In this document: one piece after another, positions 25,046 to 32,187 of the stretch | Numbering within the stretch: position 1 is the stretch's first letter | Layout of the letters: every line of letters starts with the position of its first letter | From: Mogibacterium sp. | Lineage (GTDB): Bacteria > Bacillota > Clostridia > Peptostreptococcales > Anaerovoracaceae | Assembly: GCA_017515425.1 (NCBI GenBank) | Contig: JAFWFU010000027.1 | Location: 1 to 33,199 of the forward strand | Direction of reading: 5' to 3' | DNA length: 33,199 nucleotides | Made by a program: the position numbers and the translations under genes | Notes under the pieces: generated by a model | The model's database searches: none | Told to the model about the DNA's origin: nothing | What the model saw: only the letters and a program-made list of their open reading frames with translations

Positions 25046-26218
25046 TTATATTCTCGCGACGCCCGTCCTTCTTGCTGCCTCAGCGACCGCCTTTGCAACT
25101 GCAGGTCCCACCGCAGGGTCAAACGCCTCAGGGATTATATAATCCGCCGAAAGCTTATCGTCCGGAATCAGCCCCGCCAGAGCCTCCGCAGCCGCAATCT
25201 TCATTTCCTCGTTGATTTCCTTAGCCCTGCTGTCGAATACTCCGCGGAAAATGCCCGGGAATGCAAGCACATTGTTAATCTGATTTGGGAAATCACTTCT
25301 TCCCGTGGCTATAACAGCGGCGCCGCCCGCCTTCGCTTCATCCGGGAATATCTCCGGCGTCGGATTCGCGCAGGCGAAGATGATTGCATCTTTATTCATC
25401 GTCTTTACCATTTCCGTCGTAACCTGCCCCGGTGCCGAAACGCCGATGAATACGTCGGCGCCCACCAGCATTTCCGCAAGGCTGCCGCTTCTTTTCTCCC
25501 TATTCGTCATCTGCGCCATTTCTTCCTTAATCCAATTCAAACCGTCTCTTCCCTCATAGATAGCGCCCTTGCGGTCACACATAACCACATCTTTATATCC
25601 TGATGACAGCAGCAGTTTAACGATAGCAATGGCGGCAGCTCCGGCTCCAGATGTTACAATCTTCACATCTTCCTTTTTTTTGCCCGTAATCTTCATGGCA
25701 TTTGTAAGCCCGGCAAGCGTGATTACGGCAGTTCCGTGCTGGTCGTCATGGAAGATTGGAATATCGCATTTTTCCTTGAGCTTACGCTCTATCTCAAAAC
25801 AGCGAGGAGCCGAAATATCCTCTAAATTTATTCCGCCGAAGGAGCCCGAAATCAGATAAACCGCATTTACAAATTCGTCTACATCATGCGTCTTTACGCA
25901 GAGAGGAAATGCGTCCACTCCGCCAAAAGCTTTAAATAGTACGCATTTGCCTTCCATTACGGGCATACCGCCCTCAGGTCCAACATCTCCGAGACCGAGC
26001 ACGGCGGTTCCGTCCGTGATAACGGCACAGAGATTGTGGCGGCGCGTCAAGTCGTAAGACTTTTCCACGTCCTTTTGAATTTCGAGACAGGGCTCAGCCA
26101 CGCCCGGCGTATAAGCCAAGGACAAATCTTCCTTGGAAGCCACGGGCACGGTGGAGATTACCTCTATCTTGCCCTTCCATTCCTCATGCAGTCTTAACGA
26201 CTCCTTTGCATAGTCCAT
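25046..26218 (-). CDS. malic enzyme (NAD-dependent, short form)
   Basis: The enzyme turns L-malate into pyruvate and CO2 with reduction of NAD(P). The 390-residue protein is the short bacterial form: SLAYTPGVAEPCLEI, AVITDGTAVLGLGDVGP, PIFHDDQHGTAVITLAGL with metal ligands, the Rossmann motif GAGAAAIAI, and IFACANPTPEIFPDEA. It is followed closely by the transketolase genes and preceded by a LarA-family racemase. In the proposed pathway it would remove malate formed from inositol. Whether it prefers NAD or NADP cannot be read safely. Confidence 0.92.
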   Translation of the reverse strand: MDYAKESLRLHEEWKGKIEVISTVPVASKEDLSLAYTPGVAEPCLEIQKDVEKSYDLTRRHNLCAVITDGTAVLGLGDVGPEGGMPVMEGKCVLFKAFGGVDAFPLCVKTHDVDEFVNAVYLISGSFGGINLEDISAPRCFEIERKLKEKCDIPIFHDDQHGTAVITLAGLTNAMKITGKKKEDVKIVTSGAGAAAIAIVKLLLSSGYKDVVMCDRKGAIYEGRDGLNWIKEEMAQMTNREKRSGSLAEMLVGADVFIGVSAPGQVTTEMVKTMNKDAIIFACANPTPEIFPDEAKAGGAAVIATGRSDFPNQINNVLAFPGIFRGVFDSRAKEINEEMKIAAAEALAGLIPDDKLSADYIIPEAFDPAVGPAVAKAVAEAARRTGVARI

Positions 26219-26277
26219 AAGTATATTTTCCTTTCTTTAATAATTCCTTACATTATTGATTGTCAATCATTTCACAA

Positions 26278-27537
26278 TCATAAAGATAAATCCCTTGCTA
26301 TCGGCAATGTCGCGCCGCCAAACGGCATGGCTATCACGCTCGCATCCTCGCCGTATTTCTCAAAAGCCTCATCAAACGCCTCTTGCGCACTTGGCTGAGG
26401 GTTTAAAAATATGCTTCGCACAAAATCATCTTCCATATCGGATACGAGGTCAATATCCGCGTTCTCAAGCACCATGGCGATTGCCGCAGCCTTATGTCCG
26501 CCGAGCTGAAAATGCCTCTCGATTCTTTCAATCATTGAATGCGCCGTTGGCGCATTCACGAGCCATTCCTCGAAATGCGCGGAGCCAAGCCCTTCCTTGC
26601 ACGAACCAATCAGGATAATCCTTCCGCCCTTCTTGACGGCGTGCTTGGCATTGTCGAGAGCCTTCTGCGTCTGATATAGATTTGCGTCCTTTGGCGCACC
26701 GCCCTGAGAAACGATTACTATATCCGCCCTTTCGGGGATTTCAACGCGGTACATCTTATCAAGGTATTCGCAGCCTGCCCTATGCGCCTTCACGACATCA
26801 CCGGCGACCGCATAGACTATATTCTTGTGCTCGTCCAATACCGCATTTACTATATAGTCGATTCCGACCTTTTCACCCGCCTCTTCAATATCCGCGCGCA
26901 CGGGGTTTCCTTCGAGCCTACCTGCGCAGGCATCTTCGGAGACCATCATGCTGTGATTTGCCTGTATCGCTTCCGGCGTAGACACGCCCGGCATTATAGC
27001 CTTGGCGCCGCCCGAATAGCCGGCGAAATAATGGAACTCAATATTGCCAAGGCAAATACGCCTGTCAGCCTCAGCCACCGACCTCGTGATGTCAACAGGC
27101 GTCCCATTCTTCGTCTCTCCCATATGAACACAGTTATCAACTTCGGAGTCCACGCATTTGACGCGTTCAAATACCGCGTCCCCAACGAGGTGACGCATTT
27201 CTTCCTCGGTCTGCTTTCTATGCGAGCCGAGCCCGAACACCACGGTTATATCTTCGTCCGGAACTCCCGCAGCCGAGAGCTCGTCCAGCACGGCAGGTAT
27301 GACATCATAGCTCGGCAAGGGTCTTGAGATGTCGCTCGTTATAATCGCTATCTTCTCTCCCGCATTCACCTCGTCTCTGAGCAGCCCTTTTCCGATAGGG
27401 TGTGCAAGGGCGTAGCGGACTGCGTCCTCGCCTTTTCTCTTATGCTCCATTTCGTTGGCTTTCAGAGTGGCTATCAGGTTTTTATCAGGCACTACTACCT
27501 CTTGGATTCCATTCCCGAATCCGAATTCCAATTTCAT
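26278..27537 (-). CDS. larA: LarA-family nickel-pincer 2-hydroxyacid racemase
   Basis: LarA enzymes use a nickel-pincer nucleotide bound covalently to a lysine to racemise or epimerise 2-hydroxyacids. The 419-residue protein keeps all key residues with the spacing of Lactobacillus LarA: H106 (GLGSHRKQT), H169 and K179 (FHYFAGYSGGAK) and H195 (IQANHSMM), plus SDISRPLP. The family includes lactate, malate and other racemases and a gluconate epimerase, so the substrate is open. Its place 59 bases before malic enzyme makes malate a good candidate. LarB, LarC and LarE, needed to build the cofactor, are not in the window. It is 15 bases after pgk, with TAGGAG 12 bases before the ATG. Confidence 0.85.
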   Translation of the reverse strand: MKLEFGFGNGIQEVVVPDKNLIATLKANEMEHKRKGEDAVRYALAHPIGKGLLRDEVNAGEKIAIITSDISRPLPSYDVIPAVLDELSAAGVPDEDITVVFGLGSHRKQTEEEMRHLVGDAVFERVKCVDSEVDNCVHMGETKNGTPVDITRSVAEADRRICLGNIEFHYFAGYSGGAKAIMPGVSTPEAIQANHSMMVSEDACAGRLEGNPVRADIEEAGEKVGIDYIVNAVLDEHKNIVYAVAGDVVKAHRAGCEYLDKMYRVEIPERADIVIVSQGGAPKDANLYQTQKALDNAKHAVKKGGRIILIGSCKEGLGSAHFEEWLVNAPTAHSMIERIERHFQLGGHKAAAIAMVLENADIDLVSDMEDDFVRSIFLNPQPSAQEAFDEAFEKYGEDASVIAMPFGGATLPIARDLSL

Positions 27538-27552
27538 TCCTAAACAATTCTC

Positions 27553-28812
27553 CTACTTCTCTGCTCCGAATTTTGAGCCTGCGTGACGAAGCGCCTTTAC
27601 CACAGGCAGTTCCTCGCCCGTCAGGAAGCGGATAAGCGCCCCGCCGCCCGTACAGACATAGCCGAGTCTATCCGTCACCTTATACTTCTTCGCAGCCGTC
27701 ACGCTGTCTCCGCCGCCGACCACCGTATAGGCGTCGGTATCCGCTAACGCCTCAAATACAGCCTTCGTGCCCGCCTCACTCGGCTCCTGCTCAAAGACTC
27801 CCATAGGTCCGTTGACAAATACCGTCTTTGCCTTTGCAATATGCTCCTCATAGAGTCTGATAGTCTCAGCGCCAATATCCACCGCGCTTATCTCACCCAT
27901 AGCCTCACCGACAGCAGCTTCCTTCCTCTCGCCGTTCTCTACAAAGGCAATATCCACAGGAAGCACTATCTTGTCGGCGTATTTCTCATAAAGAGCCTTC
28001 GCCTTGGGGATATAATCCTCGTAATTCTTCGCATAGATGAAGTCCACGCTGCCCTTTCCGACATCTTTGCCTATTCCATGCAGCAGTATCTGTCCGACCA
28101 GCCCACCTGTGAGCACCTTGTCTGCAACGCCCTTCCCGAGCACCGTCTCCATCATTATGAATGCGTCGGAGATCTTCGCTCCGCCAAGCACAAATACGCA
28201 AGGTTTGTCGGGAGACTCCATGAGCTCGGAGATTACCACATATTCCTTTTCAAACAGCCTTCCCATGGCTGAGGGCATAAGCTGCTCAAATCCGCAGAGA
28301 GTCGGCTGGTCTCTATGTGAGGCGGCGAATGCGTCGCAGACATAGAGGTCGCCAAGCGGTGCGAGCTTCTGAACCACCTGAGTCTTAGCCTGCTCCTCAT
28401 GCGTGAGTTTCAACTTCATCTCGAAAAGCGTCTGCTCCTCAGAGCAATAGCGCACATTGTCCAAAAGGAGCACCTCTCCTTCATTCAAAGCTGTGATAGC
28501 CTCTCGCGCGGCAGGTCCGCAGACGTCGTCCACCCATTTAACCTCTTTGCCGAGAAGCCCCTCGAGCACCTTCGCATGAGGTCTGGTATTGTAAAAATTC
28601 TCATATTCTATATCACTTCCCTGATGTGCCAGAACGACCAATTTGGCTCCGGCGTCAGAGATTTCCTTTAAAGTCGGCGCACATGCCTCGATTCTCGCCG
28701 TGCTCCTGAGGGAATCGTTCTCCCAATCAACAGGCTGATTCATGTCCACGCGGCAAAGCACCGTCTTACCCTTTAGATTAAATTCATCTAATGTGCAGAT
28801 ACCGAAACGCAA
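27553..28812 (-). CDS. pgk: phosphoglycerate kinase, archaeal-like
   Basis: PGK makes ATP from 1,3-bisphosphoglycerate in glycolysis. The 419-residue protein has VLCRVDMNQPV, LAHQGSDIEYENFYNTRPHA, DAFAASHRDQPTLCGF, VFVLGGAKISDAF, VNGPMGVFEQEP, VVGGGDSVTAAKKY and CTGGGALIRFLTGEELP. Several of these (DMNQPV, the LAHQG block, AFAASHRDQP) look closer to archaeal PGK than to the usual bacterial RVDFNVP type; a tree would be needed to prove it. The start is TTG at 28812 with AAGGAG six bases upstream; the open frame before it has no such site. It follows a type II GAPDH, which is also archaeal-type, across a terminator-like hairpin. Confidence 0.92.
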   Translation of the reverse strand: MRFGICTLDEFNLKGKTVLCRVDMNQPVDWENDSLRSTARIEACAPTLKEISDAGAKLVVLAHQGSDIEYENFYNTRPHAKVLEGLLGKEVKWVDDVCGPAAREAITALNEGEVLLLDNVRYCSEEQTLFEMKLKLTHEEQAKTQVVQKLAPLGDLYVCDAFAASHRDQPTLCGFEQLMPSAMGRLFEKEYVVISELMESPDKPCVFVLGGAKISDAFIMMETVLGKGVADKVLTGGLVGQILLHGIGKDVGKGSVDFIYAKNYEDYIPKAKALYEKYADKIVLPVDIAFVENGERKEAAVGEAMGEISAVDIGAETIRLYEEHIAKAKTVFVNGPMGVFEQEPSEAGTKAVFEALADTDAYTVVGGGDSVTAAKKYKVTDRLGYVCTGGGALIRFLTGEELPVVKALRHAGSKFGAEK

Positions 28813-28833
28813 TTTACTCTCCTTCCCGTTTTC

Positions 28834-28879
28834 AAAAAAGAAAACACTAGGGAGAGGGGGCATTCCCCCATCTCCCCTA
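28834..28879 (-). terminator. terminator/attenuator between GAPDH and pgk
   Basis: On the minus strand a GC-rich stem (GGGGAGATGGGGG against CCCCCTCTCCC, small bulges) is followed by GTGTTTTCTTTTTT. It has the shape of a rho-independent terminator. Since pgk and the rest of the cluster follow, it probably stops part of the transcripts and gives GAPDH higher expression. Confidence 0.7.
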
Positions 28880-28893
28880 ATTTATCAATCGTC

Positions 28894-29952
28894 CTATTTC
28901 TTAAAATTACCAATGCCGAGGTATTTGTTGGTCTCCGCAGTTCCCTCTTCGCGGGTTTTCTGAACTCCCATCAGAGCGCGAACAGCGTCAATCGTCTCAG
29001 GAATTGTGACGGATTCCTGCGGAATATGAATAGCATACATGATGTCATTTCCGGACTCTACGAGAGAATCCTCCCAGAGACCGATTTCGTAAATATCTCC
29101 CCTGCGGTTTCCGAGATCGCGACCATATTTAAAGAAGGAAGCATTCCCGCTGAACCCTTCGTCGATTCTCACGACGCGAATACGCGGATGTTTCTGGAAC
29201 GCCGCCAGAGCCTCTTCCTTTGTAATCTTCTTTCCGTCCTTGCCGGAAGCGAGCACGGTTATGATATGTCCGTGCGTTACAGGCGTATGCACCAAAATAC
29301 CTGTAGCCTCTACATGCGGCATGATTGTCATAAGGTCTACCGCCTGATGTGACGGTGCCTTGTCCATCTGGAGCGCGTTGGTGAGCCCTCTGTGATAATC
29401 TCCTGGGTCTGCTACACGGCGAATGATAGTGATTGCAACCTTGCCGACTCCAAACTCACGGTCGAGGCAGTCGACTGTACGAATGAGACCCGTCGTATTG
29501 CAGGAAGTCAGCTTGAGATAATCCTGTCCGAGTCCCTCTTCGTAATTGGCATAGCCGTGGAAAAATACGTCAGCCACGGAGTTCTTCTCTCCGCCCTGGA
29601 AAATCGCCTTAACGCCGTATTTCTCATAGTAGTTCTCTTTGTTCTTCGCGCCTACTCCGCCCGGCGAGGAGTCGAGCATAACGTCTACATTCTTGCAAAG
29701 CTCCTCGAATGTGCCTGCTACGGGAATATCCTTAGCCTTGAATGCGTCCTTGTTCGCTCCGTCTACGAGATAAACTTTGTACTCGACGCCGTTGGCACCG
29801 ATCATATCCTTTTCTCTGAGAGCCTGAAGCGATAATGTGGGGGCGAGATCTGCAATGCCTACGAGCTCCATATCTCCCTGCATGGCAACTCCGTCTGCAA
29901 GTCTCTGTCCGATTGTACCGTATCCTGCTACGCCTACTTTGATTTTACTCAT
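28894..29952 (-). CDS. type II (archaeal-type) glyceraldehyde-3-phosphate dehydrogenase
   Basis: A 352-residue GAPDH that oxidises glyceraldehyde-3-phosphate to 1,3-bisphosphoglycerate. It is not the usual bacterial GapA but the type II family known mainly from Archaea: N-terminal KVGVAGYGTIGQRLADGV, LDSSPGGVGAKN, catalytic C151 in KLTSCNTTGLIRT, and RRVADPGDYHRG. The ATG at 29952 has GGGAGG about nine bases upstream. It heads the long minus-strand cluster; a good promoter lies about 190 bases upstream. An archaeal-like PGK follows, so the pair may have been gained together by transfer. It might also oxidise another aldehyde of the cluster, but nothing in the sequence shows this. Confidence 0.93.
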   Translation of the reverse strand: MSKIKVGVAGYGTIGQRLADGVAMQGDMELVGIADLAPTLSLQALREKDMIGANGVEYKVYLVDGANKDAFKAKDIPVAGTFEELCKNVDVMLDSSPGGVGAKNKENYYEKYGVKAIFQGGEKNSVADVFFHGYANYEEGLGQDYLKLTSCNTTGLIRTVDCLDREFGVGKVAITIIRRVADPGDYHRGLTNALQMDKAPSHQAVDLMTIMPHVEATGILVHTPVTHGHIITVLASGKDGKKITKEEALAAFQKHPRIRVVRIDEGFSGNASFFKYGRDLGNRRGDIYEIGLWEDSLVESGNDIMYAIHIPQESVTIPETIDAVRALMGVQKTREEGTAETNKYLGIGNFKK

Positions 29953-30141
29953 AACAAATTACCTCCCTATGTTATGTTTTGGTGATTTGTTTTATTTCAG
30001 GATCCGACGGCAGCCCCCTGCTATCCGCAAGAACTTCATAAAACTAAGAAGTTTATATTAAATTGTAAATTTTCGGCAAACCGAGTATATCAGTCAGCCT
30101 TCGCAAAATGCCCCCATATAGGATCATCATGCGGTCAACAA

Positions 30142-30171
30142 ATTATAACACTTACCAAGCCCATTCTTCAA
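30142..30171 (-). promoter_or_regulatory. promoter of the GAPDH-led cluster
   Basis: The minus strand has TTGAAG (30171-30166), an 18-bp spacer, and the extended -10 TGTTATAAT (30150-30142). It would give a leader of about 180 bases before GAPDH. Confidence 0.6.
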
Positions 30172-30224
30172 CAGACATATGTGTTTGAAAATGTGTTTTT
30201 TATGTGTTTGCCACTCAGAAAGAC

Positions 30225-30295
30225 GGGCGCACTCGTTTGCAGCCCGCCCTTGGACTTTCTTGCTCTAATCCACAGCCCGCCCAGGCTCGCGCTAT
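30225..30295 (-). repeat. 70-bp GC-rich repeat, copy A
   Basis: This 71-base segment matches 31624-31693 with three substitutions and a one-base indel. It contains GGGCG/CGCCC arms that can form a hairpin and is much richer in GC than its surroundings. Both copies have the same orientation and flank the nucleotidyltransferase unit. Confidence 0.85.
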
Positions 30296-30484
30296 GCTCC
30301 TATCTCTTTTTCAAGCTCCTTGCGGGACTTTGTCGGCAGATATTTCTTCATGTCGTATTTTCGTGCATACTTTATTTGCATCATATAGCATAAACACATA
30401 TCAACATTAAGCAACCTTCAATAGGAGCCGCAGCGCCCGTCCTTGTTTCCTCAATGCCTCTCGCAGTATTCCTCTACCGCCGCC

Positions 30485-31141
30485 TCAAGAAGATTGTATA
30501 AATTCATCCATGAATTCTTGGACTCTGCTTTTGTATTTCTTTGTCAGCCCCTCTCTAATACGTTCAAATTCTTCCTTGTCTATATGATGATACATATTGA
30601 GTATTGTACTTCTGTCTTTATCAGCTTTGAACTCGCTTCTTTCGTCGTTTATTACCATCTTGTTGATAATATAAGCTTCAGGCTTCGGCACGCTTACCTT
30701 CATTCCAAGATAAGATATCTCAATACGATTATTGGCTAATATACTGAACTCTCTCATAGCCTGCGCTGTAACACCGAGATTCGTTTTCATATATCTTTCC
30801 GTGCCACTCCCAAGCATCTGAATCAAAAACTCAACTTCAAACCCCGTTGCTGTATCGAAAAGCTTGGTAACACCCGTAATCCTGTCTGTCTCAACAATGA
30901 ACCCTAATTCTTTGAAGAGCGCACTCGCGTCTTTAGGTGGATTTGGTTTTCTTGCATTGCAGATTAGAAAATCGAGATCAAGAGTCCTTATTCTTGACTC
31001 ATAGTCCGGCAGAAAGCCTGATGCAGAATAAAGATAATCCGCCCACGAGCCTATTAACATCATATGTTCAAGACATCCTGTCTCTTCAAGCTTTTGCAAT
31101 ATTTCTACAACTTTTCTCCACTGATTCTCTCTTATCGACAT
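30485..31141 (-). CDS. polymerase-beta-type nucleotidyltransferase, possible toxin
   Basis: A 218-residue protein with a minimal nucleotidyltransferase core: GSWADYLY (G31-S32), then TLDLDFLI with catalytic D55 and D57, and a likely third acid in GFEVEFLIQ (about 100-103). Proteins of this type include AbiEii and MenT toxins, which add nucleotides to tRNA and block translation, but also harmless housekeeping and resistance enzymes. The context favours a toxin-antitoxin role: it is co-transcribed, 17 bases downstream of a small basic protein, behind a promoter full of operator-like boxes, and lies in accessory DNA flanked by direct repeats. It has no strong likeness to a named family that I can give with certainty. 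Confidence 0.7.
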   Translation of the reverse strand: MSIRENQWRKVVEILQKLEETGCLEHMMLIGSWADYLYSASGFLPDYESRIRTLDLDFLICNARKPNPPKDASALFKELGFIVETDRITGVTKLFDTATGFEVEFLIQMLGSGTERYMKTNLGVTAQAMREFSILANNRIEISYLGMKVSVPKPEAYIINKMVINDERSEFKADKDRSTILNMYHHIDKEEFERIREGLTKKYKSRVQEFMDEFIQSS

Positions 31142-31158
31142 ATATATCCTCTTTGGTA

Positions 31159-31494
31159 CTAGAGTTCAGCAATATGTGACTTTATGAAATCCTTGCCGAG
31201 ACTCGTCTCTAGTCTTTTCATATCCCTCTTATTCGCACGCAGATTCTTCTCAAGTTCCTGTCTGCGCCTTACCATATCTGACAGCATCTCAACATCTTGT
31301 TGGGAAATATATTTTGATTTAATCTTATCTCCTTCTCTCCACTGCAAATAAAACGAATCCCTGCCGCGTATTTTCTTCTTTGATACATAGCCTTTAGGCA
31401 AAGACTGTAGTTCTTTGTAGATTCCGTCAATCATTCGGGAGAGTCGTGAATACTCTTCCAAAAGCACCATTTGAAGTACACTTTCATTCGCCAT
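31159..31494 (-). CDS. small DUF6788-like protein, possible antitoxin or regulator
   Basis: A 111-residue basic protein. The N-terminal and C-terminal parts are helical and charged (LLEEYSRLSRMIDGIYKEL; RRRQELEKNLRANKRDMKRLE), and the middle is a short strand-rich block, LPKGYVSKKKIRG then FYLQWREGDKIKSKYIS, that resembles DUF6788 proteins of Clostridia. The function of that family is not known to me. The start at 31494 has AGAGG about five bases upstream; the open frame continues upstream but through the promoter. As the first gene of a two-gene unit with a nucleotidyltransferase, it may be the antitoxin and may bind the three AACCTAC boxes in its own promoter. Confidence 0.7.
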   Translation of the reverse strand: MANESVLQMVLLEEYSRLSRMIDGIYKELQSLPKGYVSKKKIRGRDSFYLQWREGDKIKSKYISQQDVEMLSDMVRRRQELEKNLRANKRDMKRLETSLGKDFIKSHIAEL

Positions 31495-31507
31495 ATCAAC
31501 CTCTACT

Positions 31508-31581
31508 TGCAACCTACTTATTATTAAAAACAAAAAGTGTAGGTTGAGCAGATTATAAATACTGCAACCTACATTTGTCAA
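31508..31581 (-). promoter_or_regulatory. promoter with three AACCTAC operator boxes
   Basis: TTGACA (31581-31576), an 18-bp spacer and TATAAT (31557-31552) form a fully consensus promoter. GTAGGTTGCAG lies in the spacer (31562-31572), GCTCAACCTAC in the opposite sense follows the -10 (31539-31549), and GTAGGTTGCAAG lies just before the ribosome-binding site (about 31508-31516). The layout suggests tight self-repression. Confidence 0.7.
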
Positions 31582-31623
31582 GTTGACATTCTCCTTGTTA
31601 AAAGATGTTGTACTGCCTTGCTA

Positions 31624-31693
31624 GGGCGCGCTCGTTTGCGCCCGCCCTTGAACTTTCTTACTCTAATCCACAGCCCGCCCAGGCTCGCGCTAT
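31624..31693 (-). repeat. 70-bp GC-rich repeat, copy B
   Basis: This is the second copy of the repeat at 30225-30295, in the same orientation and about 96% identical by eye. It lies between the two-helix membrane protein gene and the promoter of the DUF6788-like gene. Confidence 0.85.
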
Positions 31694-31757
31694 CTGAACA
31701 AAAGATAGCAGTTCTACAAGAAAATAACCGCCCAAGCACTCCAACTAAAGCGGCTAC

Positions 31758-32024
31758 CTACTTAACTCCTATCTCCTCTTCAAGCTTCTTTTCTTTATTT
31801 CTAAGTACAAAATGTAAGATTAAGCCTATTATAACTACATTTATAATGTTAAAAACCAGATTAACTATTGTATTTGTTTGCATTTTGGAAATAGAGTGTC
31901 CTTGCCACCAATCCATATAGAATTGAATTGCAGTAATTGTTATTACAATAAGCGGGGCTATTATACGATTAAACATCTTGCGTATCTTCCTGTACTTTTC
32001 CAACTGTTTCATCTTGTCGTCCAT
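31758..32024 (-). CDS. small membrane protein with two helices
   Basis: An 88-residue protein with a basic, helical N-terminus (MKQLEKYRKIRKMFNR), two hydrophobic segments (about residues 21-38 and 51-74) and a charged tail ending EKKLEEEIGVK. GGAGG lies eight bases before the ATG at 32024, which supports it as a real gene. I do not recognise the family. Small membrane proteins next to effector or toxin genes are sometimes immunity proteins, but nothing here proves this. Confidence 0.65.
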   Translation of the reverse strand: MDDKMKQLEKYRKIRKMFNRIIAPLIVITITAIQFYMDWWQGHSISKMQTNTIVNLVFNIINVVIIGLILHFVLRNKEKKLEEEIGVK

Positions 32025-32187
32025 TTTTCAAACCTCCATGCCATATTATTATCATTGTATCATGCGTTCATTATAGTCTATAATCATTTTTATTTTTCAT
32101 GGCAGTCATCTAATCACTCGAATAGGAACAGCATTTTCTACTATTTGTTTCTAACTTCATTTATTGGAATTTGCGGCAAGTGGGTTT

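Larger units (their letters stand above)
29953..30484. other. 532-base gene-poor region upstream of GAPDH
   Basis: It holds the GAPDH ribosome-binding site and an untranslated leader of about 180 bases with a small GC-rich hairpin (GCAG-GGGG-CTGC, about 30010-30025). It also holds a second possible promoter (TTGCCG-N16-TATAAA near 30078-30051), the main promoter at 30142-30171, one copy of a 70-bp repeat (30225-30295) and a doubtful 29-residue open frame (30292-30381, minus). I see no known riboswitch. Confidence 0.6.

Noticed and set aside
30000-30035. GC-rich hairpin in the GAPDH leader as a riboswitch
   Set aside because: It is a short stem only, with no conserved core of a known riboswitch class and no terminator stage.
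30292-30381. 29-residue open frame on the minus strand ending KELEKEIGA
   Set aside because: Its end resembles the C-terminus of the 88-residue membrane protein (KKLEEEIGVK) and also lies next to the 70-bp repeat, so it may be a gene remnant. It has no ribosome-binding site and is too short to support.
31758-32024. The 88-residue membrane protein as a phage holin
   Set aside because: It has two helices and a charged tail, but no lysin or other phage genes lie nearby, so the call would rest on shape alone.
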